Shown here in pieces: positions 1-11,110 of a stretch of DNA of 64,000 nt. The first letter of the stretch is position 1, and each line of letters starts with the position of its first letter. A program made the position numbers and the translations under genes. The stretch lies in assembly GCA_025174535.1 (NCBI GenBank), contig JALBUN010000034.1, positions 890,001-954,000 on the forward strand, written 5' to 3'. Source of the stretch: Cantharellus purpuraceus. Lineage: Eukaryota > Basidiomycota > Agaricomycetes > Cantharellales > Hydnaceae. Below the pieces are notes generated by a model that did not search any database, was not told where the DNA came from, and saw nothing but the letters and a program-made list of their open reading frames with translations.

Positions 1-737
1 AAACCCGTCACGGAAAAGGGAGTAGAACAAGTGCAGATGTATCTCCCAGAGAACCAAGTGCGCATATCTTGCTTGACATCATGTCTGCGCATGCTGAGCC
101 CACTTTGTTATAGCCGTATTATAATTATTTCACCTATTACCTTCATCAAGGGGGGACCGCTGGCCGCCATGTGACAGTTCCGGCAACTTTGTCCGACATC
201 CCACTACTGATCCGCGGAGGATCCATCATTCCTACGCGCGAGCGTCCCAGGCGTTCATCTCAACTCATGAAATTTGACCCTTTCACGCTTCACGTTGCAC
301 TGGACAAGACGGGTCGGGCTCGGGGAGAGCTTTATCTCGATGACGGAGAAACATATGAGCACCAAAAGGGCAACTTCATTTGGCGCGAGTTCGCATCCTA
401 TCATGACAAGAAATCCAAGAGCCTGCATCTCACAAGCAGGGATTTGGCGTCTGTCGGTGGGAAGAAGGCAGTACACGGTGGTGACTTTGTGGTGTACAGT
501 CCCGCAAATACCTTTGCCCAGAGTATGAGGAATGTCAGAGTTGAGAAGGTAGTGGTCTTGGGTTTGAATCAAAAACCAAGCTTCGTGAACACGGCTAGCG
601 GCGACATTTTACAATGGGTTTACGATGATGGGTTTGCAGCGGGTTCTGGAAAGGATGGGGTTACGAGCATACTCACCATCAAGAATCCAAGCGTGCTGAT
701 CACTAACGACTGGACAATTGTCATTGACAAGAAATAA
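1..737 (+). CDS. ROT2: Glucosidase II alpha subunit (GH31), 3' part only
   Basis: This is the C-terminal ~230 residues of a GH31 alpha-glucosidase; the 5' part lies before the window. Exons are 1-57 and 114-737, and the 58-113 intron joins in frame to give a tyrosine-rich stretch followed by GRHVTVPATL. Visible signatures are IRGGSIIP, RPRRSS and the acidic turn LDDGETYEHQKG, all typical of the beta-sandwich that follows the catalytic barrel in the ER enzyme. The RPRRSS element points to glucosidase II alpha, which trims glucose from N-glycans in the ER, rather than to a secreted maltase. The catalytic aspartates are outside the window, so activity cannot be judged. The protein ends in a basic DKK tail at a TAA stop. 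Confidence 0.85.
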
Positions 738-1797
738 TATGTGACAAGCTTGAGTTTGATAGGTTCATAGGACAAACAGTTTAACACTGACACCAGGGGT
801 CTTGGTCCAGAGCATAAATTAACAATAATGGATGATATCTGCTATCTTCAATTGTGTTTCTACTACAAGCATTTTTCCATGACTTGAGTACCAGTGCTGT
901 AAATATCATCTGTGAAATGATGATATTGCACACGACACCCACACTCGAATATTCAAAAACTCATGCTGCCTCTCCTGAAAACCAAAAGACTTCTTCTGGT
1001 GCCAGGCAAACATCAATCGGGGCTTCTATGGATCCAAACTCGTGGCTCTGTTCAGTTACACCCGTCGTATAAATATGTGGTGAGCGGGTTCCCACCACCG
1101 CTCAATTCTTTCTTTTTTTTGAGTCCCTGCTGTTTCCAGTGCAGCCTTCTTCGCAAGATGTTGGATGTATGTAGGTGGCTGCACCAAAGGCGACACATTC
1201 AACATTCACAATTTTGCTCGTGTTCAACTGCTAACGATGAGCATCCGCTCACTCACGCCACACTGGTCTGCAGCCGTACCTGGCCCTGCGCTGATGGAGG
1301 AATTGTGGCATTGACCCTTGAGGAACGAACACTGAAGGGGGAATGTTCGCCAATTGTTCTACACCACTACTGGGGTGTCGTTGCCTGGACTCCTCAGACC
1401 GTCAGACCTCACACGCCTTATGCAATGTGAGGCCTTCCCCAGTCTTAATACTTGTCTTTTTGAAGAGGGACTAGCCTCTACTCAATTTTGAGTTGCTCAT
1501 ATATGACGTCTGTCTAGGTCTCGCATACACTGCTCACCCCTGATTTGCATCATTTATCTCTGCCCTAATTTTCCACCGACCACTACAATTAACTCACAAC
1601 AGTATCTACCTCGGGTTTGAGCCACACCTGTAATCGAATACAATCACGCGTTCCGGCTGTACATAATGCTGTAGGGGTCGCAATGCACCGAGGCAAATCA
1701 TGGCCGCAACATATAATCGTCACCCGCTCAAGACATCAACAAGTTGTATGGAGTATGGAAACATGCACTCAAAAAATACAAGTTGGTTAAATATGAG
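738..1797. other. Intergenic, about 1.06 kb, no gene seen
   Basis: This stretch lies between the 3' ends of the GH31 gene and the convergent SLD7 gene. It holds an open frame of about 155 codons (963-1430, plus strand) with no recognisable family, an unusual Cys/His-rich composition and no splice pattern. I do not support it as a gene. No tRNA or long repeat was seen. Confidence 0.5.
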
Positions 1798-3178
1798 TCA
1801 TACCTTGCCAGCCGGCCCGCCGAATCCATCGAAATACATCAACACATGCGAATTAACCAGGCGTTCTACCTCTTCGTAGCCTAGCTTTACTATTTTTATC
1901 TTCCGTCTCTGTAGAGATGGTCAGGAGAAGTTTCCAAGCAATGAGGTACAGCATACAAGGGCGAAACCAACGCCACGGGTTATCCAACCAAAGAGTTCCT
2001 TGAACTCTGGATGTTCTTTTGGCATGCCGCGAGCAGCCAGCGCTCTCACAGCACTCTTCTTTACAGCCTTGGCACACCCGCACATTAGCGGCCAGGGGTT
2101 TGATTGAAGTGAACAGTTGCATTCACCGTCTTATTCGACACTTCCAAATCACCGGGGTCAACAGTTCTAGAGCAGGTCGAGGTGTCGAAAGTATCCTCCG
2201 CCCCTCCTTGTATCTGTGTTGGAAGACTAGGCAGTTCGAACGGTGACCCTTGGTCGCTGGCTCTTGCCTTCCCCTTACCCTTGGAGTTAGTCGTCGACGC
2301 AGTGGGTATCTTAAACATAGTCTCCTTTGCCAGAAGGGTCTTCAAATCGACGGGCTTGTCTATTTTCCCACGCTTCGCTTGCGGTTCGTCGGGCTCATCA
2401 TGAAGATGGTCGATACGTCGTTTGTTGGAAGGATATTTTCTGGAAAGCTCAAGTATTGGTGGTCTTCGCGGGGCAGGATCGTCAGGTCGGGGTTTCTTCA
2501 CTCGAGTCACCGGGGGAAGATGGGGAGTGATGCGAGCGACCATCATTCTGAGAGTAGACTGCAATGGAAGCAAAGATCCATACACTAGCAGGTCCGACTC
2601 TTCTGGACCATCTGTTGATCACTTGTTAAGTAAGAATGAATAGAAAATTTCTGTTCATCCAGACACGCACGTCCGTCCCCCAGACCTATCCGAACAGCGC
2701 TGCTGGTTTGCCCAGATTCGCCTACTTGATCCATACAGAGCACGTTCTCGAAGAAACTACGCGTCAGTGTCGAATGAGGATTAATATACCTATAAAACAT
2801 GAAATTAATATATTGCTCCAGTACAAAAAAGTAATATTCACATGCTGATGTCCCCATCAGAATCATAATTGATTTCTGACAGGTTCACTGTGGCCACAAA
2901 ACGTAGACTAGGCCGACCGCGCATGGATTCGAGAGCCAATGGAAGTGGAGATTCTAAGAGTGACATTGGAGAGGTGGGTGGTACATGAGCCGTGAAAGCA
3001 ATCCCTGAAGGAAGATATAAGGCATTTGAAAGGTGGTAGGTGGCTAATCGGTACCATCTAAGATGAGATCCGAATCTGGGAGTGACAATGAGCCACGATA
3101 AAGCAAACGGTGATGTTGTCGGTGTGAGCGAGTTGGAGGTACATTGACGACTGGGATTGTTGGTTGTGTGGAAGCCAT
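1798..3178 (-). CDS. SLD7: Sld7/MTBP-type DNA replication initiation factor
   Basis: Rebuilt from six exons on the minus strand: 3178-3055, 3004-2842, 2789-2671, 2611-2127, 2067-1957 and 1908-1798, all in phase, giving about 370 residues. The N-terminal half carries the Sld7-like pattern: HRLLYRGSLSLPDS, then LALESMRGRPSLRF, then ENVLCMDQVG, IGLGDG and LLVYGSL. The middle (about residues 150-290) is polar and basic, with nuclear-localisation-like KRRIDH and KRGK runs. The C-terminus has HPEFKELFGW, RGVGFALRR and HVLMYFDGFGG, as in the Sld7/MTBP C-terminal domain. In yeast Sld7 partners Sld3 (MTBP partners Treslin in animals) during CDK-dependent origin firing. The start is the first ATG before the conserved block. 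Naming rests on motif memory; the exon structure is strongly supported. Confidence 0.72.
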
Positions 3179-3374
3179 GGAGGTTCAAATAATGGGCCAC
3201 ATAATAAGCGCGTCTAGCACGCGTGACGTCACGTTCAAGCTGAACCACTTAGGCGTGCTCTGACAAAAATATAAAAAGCTATGATCTCGCGGCTCTGCAT
3301 GAAGTACGAAAACGGGTCTATTTAAAGCTTCTTGTACTTTGTGCAGCTAAACAGCGACACGTTATCTGCCGGGT

Positions 3375-4055
3375 TTAATCTGCACGCCAAGCCACAGCTC
3401 TTACAGGAGAGCCGTCTGCCTCTGTCAGTTTCAATGGTATAAAGCTCACTATAAAGTTGCCTGCTGATATAGCCTCCAGATTCGACAGATTCTCCGCAAT
3501 TACCCCCCCCTTGGAAAGTATGATCTCATGTGCGACGAAGCACCCAGCCGACTGGGTACCTTCATGTAAAGTTTCATCGGGAGACAGAATATCCATCCCA
3601 ACTGTACGAATGCCCGCCTTCATCAATCCCTCCGCTGCTGTACAATCCAGGAAGGGATGGTCGATGTACTTCCTTGTCTTCCAATACACCGACCATCCTG
3701 TGTACAACACCACGATTCTCCCTTTCTGCATCTGTGACTCGTAAGGCTCTAGGTCCTCCCAAACGATTTTCTCCCGTGCCTGCTTTCCACGCACATCAAT
3801 GACCAAAGCTAGCCCCTGAAACAAAGAAAGGTCCAGTGCTGTGATGGATGCGCCGTCCTTAATAGAATGTGACGGCGCATCGACATGCGTGCCAGTGTGG
3901 GTCCCAAGAGTTATGCTCATGACGTTGAATCCATCCTTTTCAATGGTTAGCGCGGGACAGGAAGAAAATTTCGGGTCCCCAGGATAGATTTGAGTCGAGC
4001 CGTCAAGGTGATGCGACAGATCAATCAGGGTCCTCTCTGGGTTTGTTATGTCCAT
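3375..4055 (-). CDS. Cyclase-family / kynurenine formamidase-like hydrolase
   Basis: A single-exon, 226-residue protein of the cyclase family (PF04199). It begins with the family's LIDLSHHLDGSTQIYPGDP block (about residues 10-28), where His and Asp contribute to the metal site, and carries the diagnostic HTGTHVDAPSH motif near residues 53-63. A GMDILSPDE block and a C-terminal SFIPLKL strand followed by GSPVRAVAW are also family hallmarks. Members are metal-dependent amidohydrolases, including bacterial KynB and several uncharacterised fungal enzymes, so the exact substrate cannot be read from sequence. No signal peptide is visible, so it is probably cytosolic. The length fits the family and the reading frame is intact. 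Confidence 0.85.
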   Translation of the reverse strand: MDITNPERTLIDLSHHLDGSTQIYPGDPKFSSCPALTIEKDGFNVMSITLGTHTGTHVDAPSHSIKDGASITALDLSLFQGLALVIDVRGKQAREKIVWEDLEPYESQMQKGRIVVLYTGWSVYWKTRKYIDHPFLDCTAAEGLMKAGIRTVGMDILSPDETLHEGTQSAGCFVAHEIILSKGGVIAENLSNLEAISAGNFIVSFIPLKLTEADGSPVRAVAWRAD

Positions 4056-4531
4056 ACCAATGACGCTAACTTTCTATGGGAAGCCATATTAGCATGCCAG
4101 CGTCGTCGTTGGAACGAATCCCTATTGTGTTCTTACCTTGGCACAAGCCACGATATATCACGTAATGCATCACGCAAAGCCTCGGCTTGACGTCACCGGA
4201 CTCCGCTGGGTTAGCTGATAGGGGAGCAGGTCGTTATGATTTTTCGCAGGTTGCACATCGGTTGTTGAGTTCTGTACATGTAGACTCAGCGTGTGTACTA
4301 AACACGACTGAGGGAGGGAGATAGCTGCGACCATCCTATATAGAGTCGTAGCTGTGGAGCAATTACTAACAAAATGAAGGTGCCTACAACTGATACAAGT
4401 AGAATGAATAAGATACAAAAATGACCCACTTGACGTGTTATCATGTGAAGCGAATGAAGAGGGTTCCACGTAGAATGACCCACATTCCAACATCGGTAGA
4501 CCCTGCTGCCATACCAACAGTGGCGAGTTCA
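4056..4531. other. Intergenic, about 480 bp
   Basis: This lies upstream of the minus-strand cyclase gene and downstream of the small minus-strand gene at 4532-5035. It contains minus-strand open frames of 60-120 codons with no family features and should hold the cyclase promoter. Nothing else was seen. Confidence 0.4.
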
Positions 4532-5035
4532 TCAGCGTACCACCAGAGCATACCGCGAATGATCCATGGTGAGTCTTCCTGAACAGCTTGGCAACTGAAG
4601 CTCTAAAGTACTGAGCGCCGAGTTTGTACCACTAGAATCATCGCATAAATGCGGGCTTGATCCTCCTTTTGGTTTGGGAACATGAGCGCGAGTAATACCT
4701 CTCGCAAGTTGTACTCCAAGGCTATTGATGTGCTCCGTTGAACAAATACTGTCAGTTTGTCACTATCTTCACCGTGTCATTATAACTGTTTCACGGCGTT
4801 CATCTTAGGGGATTCGAAAAGGCTGTCATCCCAGTCACGATGGTCAAGCTCCGACCTGGATATCCAGTCCTCAGGCCTCACATGTGAGGTATTACATTCC
4901 TGGTTGGTTGTTACGCCTTCATAAGATTAGAAGCGACCCTTCATCTCGGAGCACTGGCACGACGACGACTGGTCCTGGTAATTATCGAGCACCTTGCTCA
5001 CGACGCCCTCCCTTCGAACTTCCATTTGCGCCCAT
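4532..5035 (-). CDS. Small unknown protein, three exons
   Basis: Proposed from splice phase only. The exons 5035-5002, 4916-4787 and 4721-4532 join in frame to give about 117 residues starting MGANGSSKGG and ending ALVVR before a TGA. The first donor is GTGAGC, a good consensus, and the joined middle part is acidic and aromatic (ELDHRDWDDSLFESP). I recognise no domain, signal peptide or membrane segment. Alternative frames stay open through exons 2 and 3, so the exact product is uncertain. It could be a small lineage-specific protein or noise. Confidence 0.35.
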
Positions 5036-5728
5036 CTCCTTGACGCGACTTGCCACTTCCTACTCTTGTGATTGATATCTAGACATAGCACATTGTAGGA
5101 GTTGGTCGCTCAGTGCATACTGCTTGAGAAAATGTGAATTAATTTAGTTTATGATTAACTTGCAAGATTTGTAACGTTGAGCGCGGCAAAGTAGCTGCCA
5201 GTGAGGGAAGTGAGTGTTGGACGACATCGGATTTCGTGAGTTATTTGGTGCCCAAGATGCCCCGGATCTTAGTAGACACAGGCATTACTAGAGTAAGTAC
5301 TGGCGCACCTTACTCGTGTGCTGGCTCGTTTGTGGTAAATATTCGACAGATTGAGCGCCTAGATCGAGCTGATTATTGTTGTGTGAATTTAGGCTGTATG
5401 TTGTTGCCTTCTATCACGTGACGGGTCTCGTTTCAGGTCACAATTAAGCCCCCCTGACGCGTGCCACTGACGACTTGCCAGAACAATTAACTCTTACCTA
5501 TCCTGTTATGTAGTAGGAGGGCGTGTCTCATAAATATTGCACCATTGAAGACAGTCTCTCTAGATACACCATCACTTCACCCAACACTACCTCTCAGGCT
5601 CTACATATACAACAGACACCCAGCAGATCCTTCTGATACTTAACAACACGATTGTGGAGTATCTGTTCAGTCCCTGAAACACCTTTCACGCCCCTGAGTT
5701 CTGTTTGTGTCACCTACTATTTCGCGCG
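5036..5728. other. Intergenic, about 690 bp
   Basis: This lies between two divergently oriented genes (4532-5035 minus, 5729-6925 plus) and should hold both promoters. The last ~150 bases before 5729 are rich in CA and pyrimidine stretches, as in many fungal 5' leaders. No repeat or RNA gene was recognised. Confidence 0.4.
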
Positions 5729-6925
5729 ATGGATAATAGTTTCACACTATCTAAAGTAAGTCGCTAGCGGATGGAAAATGAGATTGTATGCCTGGCTAAC
5801 ATTCACTAGGACGAAGGCCTCGTCGATGATGGCCGTTTCATGCCATTTATCAAATTTACTACCAAATTCCCGAACATGGATTTCGAGAGATGGACCTGTG
5901 GCCCGCTCACAGACATTCTTAGAGATGATGCTACACGAGGAAAATCGGATGGTGATTTTTCATGTGACGATGTGAACGCTATATGCGTTCCGTCTGCCCT
6001 AGACTCAAGGCGATCCCGTCATGCATCACGCCCTTCATGCATTCGAATTGCATCTTTCCTTTCGACCTCAAACCCTATCAGCAATTGGTTCGATGAGTCG
6101 CCAAAGAGAAGCGTGTTTGCCGTTGAGGACGATGCTGTGTCCATGCTTTCTTGGAGCAACAAGATCCAGCAATGGTTTGATGATGTAGACCTTGCCTACT
6201 CCACATTTCCGAACCTTTCCTATCCCATGCCTCCCCGCCATAAATGCGACAATACATCGATGTCCTCTTTTGGTCCTTCGTCAGAGGAGATTCCCTCTCT
6301 GATTTCTGAATCGCATGGCAGCCACACCATTCTCTCCACACCAGACGATCCTCGGAGTCCGTCTTCAAGTGACAAGAATTATCCCTTTGATGGCTTGGAT
6401 GAACAGCTCATTAATTCCCCTATGGACTCGTTCACTGCCATGTGCTGGGATTGTGCCGTTGTGCCTGACCAGCCCACAGAGAAGCGTGATAGCGGGGTCG
6501 CCGAATTGCGATATTCCAAGTTATACAGCGACGCTGCTCAGCAATATGAAGTGGCACAATTACGAGAATCCTCACAACTTGCTTCGGTCGCCTTACCGGA
6601 AATAAAATTTACTAAAAATCGTGTTCAAACTTTGAAGACGGCACCCGTGGAGGTATGACATACGCATACTCACTCCCCTCCTTGCGTAGTCACTAAATGG
6701 CGTTGATAGGTGGCTCCGTGGTTATATATTCCGAAAAAGGCCGCAACTGTGTTGGACCTGCCTCAGGACTTATCCACTGCACTGGCAATTCAAGAATCTA
6801 TAACATCATCGCGAGGGGTTCACCAGCGACATCGCCAGGCAAAGGCAACCCTCAGCTCCATCACGAAACTTCCCTTTAGTATAACTAGACGCAAGAAATC
6901 AATGACCCGCATGGGCAGAGAATAG
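5729..6925 (+). CDS. Unknown low-complexity protein, about 361 aa
   Basis: Three exons, 5729-5755, 5810-6652 and 6710-6925, join in phase with GTAAGT and GTATGA donors. The protein starts MDNSFTLSK and is rich in Ser, Asp and Pro in its central 250 residues, which suggests disorder. Its last ~70 residues contain APWLYIPKKA and end in a strongly basic tail (ITRRKKSMTRMGRE) that could be a nuclear localisation signal. No catalytic motif, membrane segment or signal peptide is visible, and I do not recognise a family. The single-frame 843-nt central exon and clean phasing support a real gene. Confidence 0.6.
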
Positions 6926-7094
6926 AGGGATGGCTTTAGGAGTGTCAGAATGCAGGCGCATGTTACTGATTATGAGGTCACTACTGGATGATGTTGACCA
7001 ACCACTTCAGGAAGAATTCGTAAGATCATATACATGCACATAGTCCCTCCCACCCGAAAAGAAATGATCTGGAAACGTCTCTGACTGTATTATT

Positions 7095-8101
7095 CTAAGC
7101 CTGTGGAAACCTCAACACCAACGCAGGAGGCTTGTCGTCTTGATGTGGCGGAGAAATGCCAAACACCTCTGATACAATATTGGACAGATCAACATCCCGT
7201 TTATATCCGTACCGGTTGTCCCGGAAGATTTCACGTGCACATGCTAGCTGTGCTACAACTTCTACCCCTAATTGGCGAGCTTCTTCAATGGTAAGGGGTT
7301 TAGGTCGTTCGCACAAGGCCATGTATGACGGATGGAGCCATTCGGGAATGTCGTTCTGCAGAGCGATGGCAACCTTCTGTACCGGATCAATATCGTCAAA
7401 GTTTGCAAGCTCCCTGATGGCAAGGCTGCGAATGTCATCAAAAAGCCAGCGTGTTGAGAGTTGAAGGATGGAAATCCATTCCGAGAGTGTTGCCCTGTGT
7501 TCCCCTATAATAGGGGGATAAAGGATCGATAGAAGGCGTTCGAAATCGAGGGCAGTGACATTCTCGAGCCGGATTCTCGAGTAATCACTTCAATGTACTA
7601 CAGCTTTTAAGACGTGTAGCACGTACGGGTTCTGATCAGAGGAACCTTCGACGGGTTCTCCCACAGTGGGCGGAATGTCGAACTAAAAGCAAAGCACATA
7701 AACTATTGTCTAGTACTGAGTATCAAGCCCACCATATCGCGAAAGACAGCAGAGTGCCTCATCAGAAGACTCCGATGCACATTGAACAGTGTCTCCTCTA
7801 CCTGCCATTGATGTGTGAGTTACGCGCAGATCAGCGCCACGACGACAGACCAGAAATATAACTTGGTCGTTCTCGAAGTAATATATCCTATGTCTTCTGC
7901 GTAATCCACTCATAGGTGAGGCCGGTGCCGGTGAGGTGGGACTACTACCAGTGGTGTCAGTCGTCGCAGGAGATGACAGGGAATGGCCGCGCCAGTCTAG
8001 GGGTCAGTACAGTTGAACAAGCGTCTAGGCTTGATATCCAGAGCCAGCCAAGTACCTTGTGTTAAAATATTAATGCTAGGTGTATTTGCAGGCTTAGTCA
8101 T
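7095..8101 (-). CDS. BTB/POZ domain protein
   Basis: Five exons (8101-8056, 7996-7851, 7801-7733, 7682-7627, 7575-7095) join in phase to give about 265 residues. After a Ser/Thr/Pro-rich leader, residues ~48-150 form a BTB fold: YYFENDQVIFLVEETLFNVH, then RSLLMRHSAVFRDM, then DQNPIRLENVTALDFE and LLSILYP. The remainder is helical and includes a WLFDDIRSLAIREL segment, as in the many BTB proteins of agaricomycetes. BTB domains mediate dimerisation and often recruit cullin-3 ubiquitin ligases; the partner here is unknown. Such genes are heavily duplicated in mushrooms and individual roles are mostly undescribed. No DNA-binding domain is attached. Confidence 0.8.
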
Positions 8102-8519
8102 GGTGGTGAAGGAGTGTTACTACGTAATAGTAGCTTTGTATTTGGGGCTCCGTAAACAGTGTACCGCGGCGGCGGCTACCACTCGGCGGTACCGTCACAG
8201 CGTAGGACTCGCAGAGTACGAGTCCAGCTTCGTCAGGCGCGAGCTGAAGGTCAGCGAGAGGCTAGTGGTTATTCTAAGAACGCGGAGCAAGTCATTCAGC
8301 ACTCAGCTCAATATCAATGCTTTTTAAGTCAATATATTCTGGATCAACAGATGCCTACAACGCGGCCCTGTGTCCATGTTAAAAGTGGCTGCCGTGGCAG
8401 ACTCAATTGATGGGCCCCTCGAATTGCTCTTGGAAATTGTTTTGATAATGCATAACCTTACTGCATTCGGTAGTACAGGTCCACAATCATAACGTACAAT
8501 GCACAAGCCGAGTACTTAA
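8102..8519. other. Intergenic, about 420 bp
   Basis: Upstream region of the minus-strand BTB gene and 3' flank of the minus-strand DUF7330-like gene. A short GC-rich patch lies near 8160-8240. No gene, RNA or repeat was recognised. Confidence 0.4.
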
Positions 8520-10240
8520 TCAGATCAGCTCCACTATATTATTCGAGTTGGTCGTCGACACCTTCACTTTCCCCTTATCTTCATCCTTATTCGGATCGTC
8601 TCCCCACCACACCCCCGCCTCAAATACCGATCTTACCACCTTCCTTACCTCTACCGTCCGATGTCTCCCTTGCCCGCTTGGGTCTGGGGTCCCCTGTCTC
8701 TGTAGTATCCCCGCACTGAAATAACTACTCGTCCTCAAAGAGATGGAACCCTCATAGGTTGGGTGAAGCTTGACATCGGCTGCCGAGTTGGTCGTCTTTC
8801 CGGTCAGCTCCAAGATGGAGAACGGCGATGATGGTGCGTCGGGGAAACTGATATCCAGTTGACCGTTGGTTGTCCCGACGTTCACAGAAAAGACAGCTGG
8901 GTTCCAGGGGTATTTTTGGGTGGAATGTAAGGCTATTGGCGTATTAATGCGGCTATTGGCCGCCCGAAAGGGGACATGGCGGTTAGAAGGGTATCGCAAA
9001 TGATGGGAATGTCAATTGCATACCCATTGGTGGTCCTTACATAGACCTGTGTGGGATTCTGTGTGTTGTGATTCTCCAAATTAATAGCCGCTGTAATGGG
9101 TGCATTTGAAGTGGTTAATACAAGAGAATCAGAGACATTGAATGTGCCAGATATCGGGGAATTGCTCGTTTTGAACTTTGCATCTTCCGCTGAGACAGAC
9201 TGCAGTCATATTGTGTAAACTGTCGCAGACTACATGTAACAATGCACACTTACTTCAATACGGATCGAAGCAGTGGAACCCTGGAGGGACAGGTACTTGA
9301 AAACAACCTGGTCCTTAAGGGATGTAATATGGTGGCTCCAGATACCCATGTTGGTTTCGAAAGCATTTATTACCAGAGGCTTCTCAGATCCCGATTTCGG
9401 GAAACGGACAGTGGTGACAATCTTGATCCGGTCGGTTAGTTTTGGTAAACGAGGGTAGTGCCAACGAGGAGTCTACATGGTCATATCAAAAACGTGCAAT
9501 GAGATATGGGGACCTAACCTACAAAGATACCGACGCCTTTTCCACCCTCGTCGCGCTCAAGAAGGCATACATGGGCACGCTTCAGGGCTGCGTTGTTGAA
9601 ATAGCTCAGAGTAACGTCAATCTCGACGTCGTCTCCGGTGTTTTCAGTAAGTTCAAAGTTAACAGATGAACTGTAATCAAGGGACCCCCGGGAGAGTAAG
9701 AAAATAAGATTGGAGGAAGCGGGAACAGAATATGATATCGTGGAGGTGTAGGGAGGTACAACAGGAGGGAGAGTGAGAGAGTCAATGCCAAGAGGTTGCT
9801 GCCGTTGCTCCACTTGTTCTGGCGATGACATATCGTTAGTACAACGGACGACACGACCGTCTGAGTCATAAGGTCCGTCGGGTTCACTCTGTAAATGCCA
9901 GAGGTTATTTCTGATCTCAAATATCGCAATAGTGTCTAACCTGGACCAGATGATGTTCAGCGAGGTGGATAAAACTCTTCACTAGCATGACAAATAAAGA
10001 ATATACGACGACTGCAAAGCAAAATGCCTTGGCAAATCGTCTCCATGCGGGCTCGCGTGCTTTAAACTCCATCGAAGGGGACAAGAGCGGCATTTGGGAT
10101 TCAACAGACCTGGAGGGTCCTGGAACAGGATGGTAAGCAGGGGGAGAAGGCTCCGCAACGTGCGCGCTGGACTCAGCAACGCTTGTCGAGTCAGACGTGG
10201 GCCTCGACTTGGAGTCTCTGTCGCTCTCCGTAATAATCAT
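8520..10240 (-). CDS. DUF7330-like single-pass membrane protein
   Basis: Five exons (10240-9941, 9888-9523, 9472-9254, 9199-9024, 8952-8520) join in phase to about 497 residues. The order is a cytosolic Pro/Ser-rich tail starting MIITESDRDS, one hydrophobic segment (FAKAFCFAVVVYSLFVMLV, about residues 75-95), then a long beta-rich extracellular part. That part has repeated short strands with TSNSPISGTF, TSNAPITAAI and TTNG signatures, like an adhesin-type beta-solenoid. VCLLERDEGGKGVGIF and KLHPTYEGSISLRTS match blocks I associate with this agaricomycete family (DUF7330). Function is undescribed; a cell-surface role is inferred from topology. An upstream in-frame ATG at 10270 is possible, but the later start matches the family's usual beginning. 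Confidence 0.72.
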
Positions 10241-10470
10241 GACAGGGGAGGGAGATCTATACAATACCAAGAGAAAGTTGACTTATCACTGCGGCGCAGA
10301 GTCGAGCGCAGTCGCTGCGGAGAGGACAAGAACGCACTACTCGACTCAAGTCCTTATATCCATCATCATCTGCTTCCGGGCGCTTGTTCTCAGGAACAGA
10401 CAAGGACAGCGCGCACAGTACTTCGGCGGCAATTTCACCAAACTTGGTAGCCACTTGCAGCACACGGCTA

Positions 10471-11110
10471 ATGGTGAGAACACTTGTTCTGCTTGTTTTC
10501 TGCACTCATTACAGTCAAGCAGCTGCCTCTATCTCTTTTGAATGCAGCTCAGAACAAACCCATGGTCTGATTCACTTTCTTTTGATCCCACGTCTCCTCA
10601 CCCTATGGTATAGTTGGTTGAGCTGAAAAATGGCGAAACATTCAACGGCCACCTTGTGAACTGCGACAATTTCATGAACATCACGTTAAGGGAGGTGTAC
10701 CAGACAAGTTCGGAAGGTGATAGGTTTTGGAAGTTGCGGGAGTGCTATATCAGAGGAAGCACAGTGCGTCTGTACTCATATTGGTATACTGGAGGTCTAA
10801 CGATGTCTGTTCTCAGATAAAATATCTTCGTGTCCCTGATGCATTACTCGATGATGTAAAAGATGAGCAGACTCGTGCTCGTGAAGCTTCTAGAGGAGCT
10901 CGCGGAGTGGGTGCAGGAGCTCGGGGTGAGTGGCCAAACATAACCTAAAGAAACTGCTTCTTACTTGAATTACGCACAGGACGAGGTATTCAGAGAGGTC
11001 GGTTGGATGAGTTCACTTTTCTTCACACGCTGACCTGCATGCTCCGTATAGGACGGGGGGCACGAGGTGGTCCCATACGTGGTGGACGTGGCGGTCGAGG
11101 ACGTGGTTGA
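10471..11110 (+). CDS. LSM4: U6 snRNA-associated Sm-like protein LSm4
   Basis: Six exons, 10471-10473, 10523-10564, 10614-10763, 10817-10925, 10980-10997 and 11052-11110, give about 126 residues. The N-terminus [14 protein letters not shown], the Sm1 block [20 protein letters not shown] and the Sm2 block [15 protein letters not shown] are nearly textbook LSm4. The tail is an RG/RGG repeat. LSm4 belongs to the Lsm1-7 ring (mRNA decapping) and the Lsm2-8 ring (U6 snRNA). The first exon is only the ATG, followed at once by a GTGAGA intron; this is the only arrangement that restores the conserved MLPLSLL start. Exon 5 is also tiny (18 nt). Both ends are complete. Confidence 0.93.

Noticed and set aside
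963..1430. A 155-codon plus-strand open frame
   Set aside because: No family, odd composition, no splice or start context; it lies between two convergent genes.
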